This document shows, in pieces, positions 61,853 through 64,000 of a stretch of 64,000 nucleotides of DNA (the stretch's first letter is position 1; the number at the start of each line of letters is the position of its first letter). Location: assembly GCA_028673005.1 (NCBI GenBank), contig CM054118.1:59694401-59758400 (forward strand), written 5' to 3'. The notes below the pieces were generated by a model. It was given only the letters and a program-made list of their open reading frames with translations, was not told the DNA's origin and did not search any database. This DNA comes from Tanypteryx hageni. Lineage: Eukaryota; Arthropoda; Insecta; Odonata; Petaluridae. The position numbers were made by a program, and so were the translations under genes.

Positions 61853-63156
61853 CTTTAAGGGTCGATTTAAAATGTTTTATGAATTATTTTGTTCGAAAAC
61901 AGTTAATTTATCGATTACATTACGATTACCTAATTAATTCACGATGTGTTTATAAATATGTGGTTCATTTGTCTAATTTATTATTAATAACGTATAGGAG
62001 TACAAAGCAGCAAAATGCAATGCCATTCAGAAGTGGCGTTCTTAAATTTGCAGATCTGCATCATCACCAGAAAATGATTTCAACCTTTAAGCCATTACTG
62101 AAAAGCGCCAACTTGTGCAACAATTGATGCGACTGATTCCCGTATTTTGATTTAATGTAATCTAAAAATAACCTACGCACTCAATTATAACCATTCTGAG
62201 GGCAGAAATTATTTTTTTCTGGATTAGAGCTCGTGTCTATTATCCTCCTGGAGATTTTTCGAAGTATTAGGTTTGCGCGATTGAGTTAACAAATTTTTAA
62301 AAATTTAAATTAATTATATATTAATGTATATGAAACGTAGAATTTTTTTCAAGTTTAAGCATATTAGTGGTGGTATATGACGGAGTACATCTGAAAGGTT
62401 TACAGACTCGTATCAAATAATTACCGAGGGCATGTTTGCAAGCATTTCTTATGTAAACTCATGTTAATAGTTGGCAAAAATAAATCGATATTAGGTTAAA
62501 ATACGCGAACCTTAATATGCTGAACTGTGGTGTGAGCTTTCATGTTTACGCTTATCACATTCAACCCTGAATTAGCTGCATACGGAAAATTCCAATCCCG
62601 AAAAATTACTACATAACGCTCTGCTTCTATAAAAAGTATTCTTTAACATTTTCCATATCATTTCATACTCAGACAAAAAACGCTCCAGTTGATCAAACAA
62701 ATTGTCGCATGGAAGATTCTTGTTTATCCGCGTCGCTCACCTCACTGGTGATCCTTCCAAGAATTCTTAAATTCCTTCCGTATACAACTACCCTCGAGAA
62801 ATTCTCATCAACTGCCATCAAGAAACTCCGTTGGCTTGTTCATGCCTCGTGGACTAACACCTCAGGAATAATATCGCGAGACATTCCTCGAGTACCAGCC
62901 ATGGGCGATGTGTCCTAGCGTCCGTTTAAGAAAAGAGACAGCGGAGTGAGAGAAAAGGCCTTTTACGTCAGAAGGATAAAGGGAGGAGAGGAAGGACGCG
63001 CAAAGTATCTGCTCTAATTGTAAGACGTTACTTGAGTAGCCAAGGGTTGGAAACAATGGCTCCATATTTTAGGAGATGAATAGTGCGAGACACGCCTAAG
63101 TATAAACTCTCCAAACTCCTCTTCCACCTCCGCCCTGTCATCAAGGATTCCCTTCT

Positions 63157-63183
63157 CTGTCTGTCTGTCTGTCTCTCTCTCTC
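63157..63183. repeat. (CTGT)n(CT)n microsatellite
   Basis: Four CTGT units followed by CT repeats, downstream of the last visible SMPDL3 exon. Confidence 0.95.
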
Positions 63184-64000
63184 CATCCGTCCTTTCTCCT
63201 ATTTAACGCCTAAACTCGTAAAGAGGGTGAGATAAGCATCACTGCGTCTGTCGTCCATCCCGCCCTCTTATGTGGGATGTCCTAGGCTAAGGGAAAGGGT
63301 GCGTTATCTATCTAGTGTTTGGATCTAATTAGATACTCCTAGAGAGTGTAAATTAGGTTTAAAACAGTTAAAATACGAGGATTTAAATTCCAATGACTAA
63401 AATTTAGCAGAATGTTTGCGCTTGCCTAAATATTACCTGTATTTCTTTCTTAGCAAAGTTCAGCAATCAACGTCATTAATTCATTAGGTACAATGAATCC
63501 TAATTCTAATCATCAAATATAATAATAGAATCCGTCATGACATAAATAAAATTCAGTTTTCTTTAATAAGGAGGGGAAAATAGGTATTATGAAGACAGTA
63601 ATTATGGTTATAACAAGCTGCCTACATAGGCTAAAACTTACATTTTTGCCAGTTAACGCATTCCCTTAACTATTGAAGGGGATAAATGTTTTTCTGTGTC
63701 TGCCGATTTCTGAAGCATATGTATATCGCTTAGTTCGAGAGTAAACGTTCGTTCGGTTATCTCATGCCGCTAAAGTGCGGAAAAAGCTTATTACTTTTAT
63801 TCCTAAGGTATGTTAATCGATCCACTGACGCAATTGTTACTATAACTGCGGCCCAAAATTTAAAAAAATATTAGCCAAATTGCAGAAGTAAAATCTGATT
63901 CTAACGTCACTAGGGTCAACAGGCCTCAGCTGCCTCTCACTCACTCTCACAGTCGAAGTGTTAGCCGATTGTATAGAAACGATCACGCATTATTTGTCGT

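Larger units (their letters stand above)
61231..64000 (+). other. Start of the following SMPDL3 intron / unannotated downstream sequence
   Basis: The donor at 61231 opens another intron (phase 0). No exon carrying the later His ligands or the conserved H-V-P segment was found up to 64000. The stretch holds an AC/AT microsatellite at 61819-61852 and a CTGT/CT microsatellite at 63157-63183. The open frames at 62709-62918 (+) and 62862-63065 (-) have no recognisable domain. The rest is AT-rich unique-looking DNA. Confidence 0.6.

Overview
This is a repeat-rich, AT-rich animal nuclear window. The split gene with GT-AG introns, the tRNA-derived SINEs, a decayed RTE/BovB-like LINE, TA- and TTAA-flanked DNA-transposon remnants and Penelope-like motifs suggest an arthropod with a large genome, most likely an insect or other invertebrate. 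The species cannot be fixed from the sequence. There are no prokaryotic features: no operons, CRISPR arrays or rRNA.

Only one host gene is supported. It lies on the + strand in the right-hand fifth of the window and encodes a secreted or lysosomal acid-sphingomyelinase-like phosphodiesterase 3 (SMPDL3 family). Two consecutive internal exons are visible. Exon 52991-53232 carries the Asp of the TGD motif and the GNHD metal-site motif. Exon 60968-61230 carries the NTNLYY...DPAGQWRWLE core. They are joined by a 7.7-kb phase-1 intron. Earlier exons (signal peptide, first metal ligands) and later ones (remaining His ligands) were not found, so much of the window may be intron of this gene. A 42-residue Gly-rich/acidic insert sits in the second exon.

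The visible intron is unusual. It holds, in order, a 66-bp AT microsatellite, a Penelope-like fragment with a hammerhead-like core, a G-rich stretch, about 35 copies of a 39-bp minisatellite in which each monomer can fold as a hairpin and two loop types alternate, and about 4.1 kb of nearly pure pyrimidine on the sense strand.

The left 53 kb is a mosaic of repeats. It includes pyrimidine-rich blocks (2.2-4.2, 6.6-7.1, 18.2-18.7, 19.3-19.7 and 28.0-29.1 kb), 150-bp-period degenerate tandem repeats (11.8-12.3 and 45.7-46.6 kb), a 351-bp MITE (13 kb), a piggyBac-like MITE (21.6-22.1 kb), a 670-bp dispersed repeat in two copies (25.9 and 47.3 kb), a Penelope-like segment with opposed hammerhead-like motifs (29.2-30.2 kb), an inverted repeat pair (32.7 and 38.8 kb), a hAT/ZMYM-like transposase fragment (36.7-37.4 kb), a pogo/Tigger-like MITE (39.9-40.8 kb) and the LINE (48.1-50.5 kb). 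Several tRNA-derived SINE heads are scattered among these. The remaining stretches show no recognisable gene; most open frames there come from base composition.
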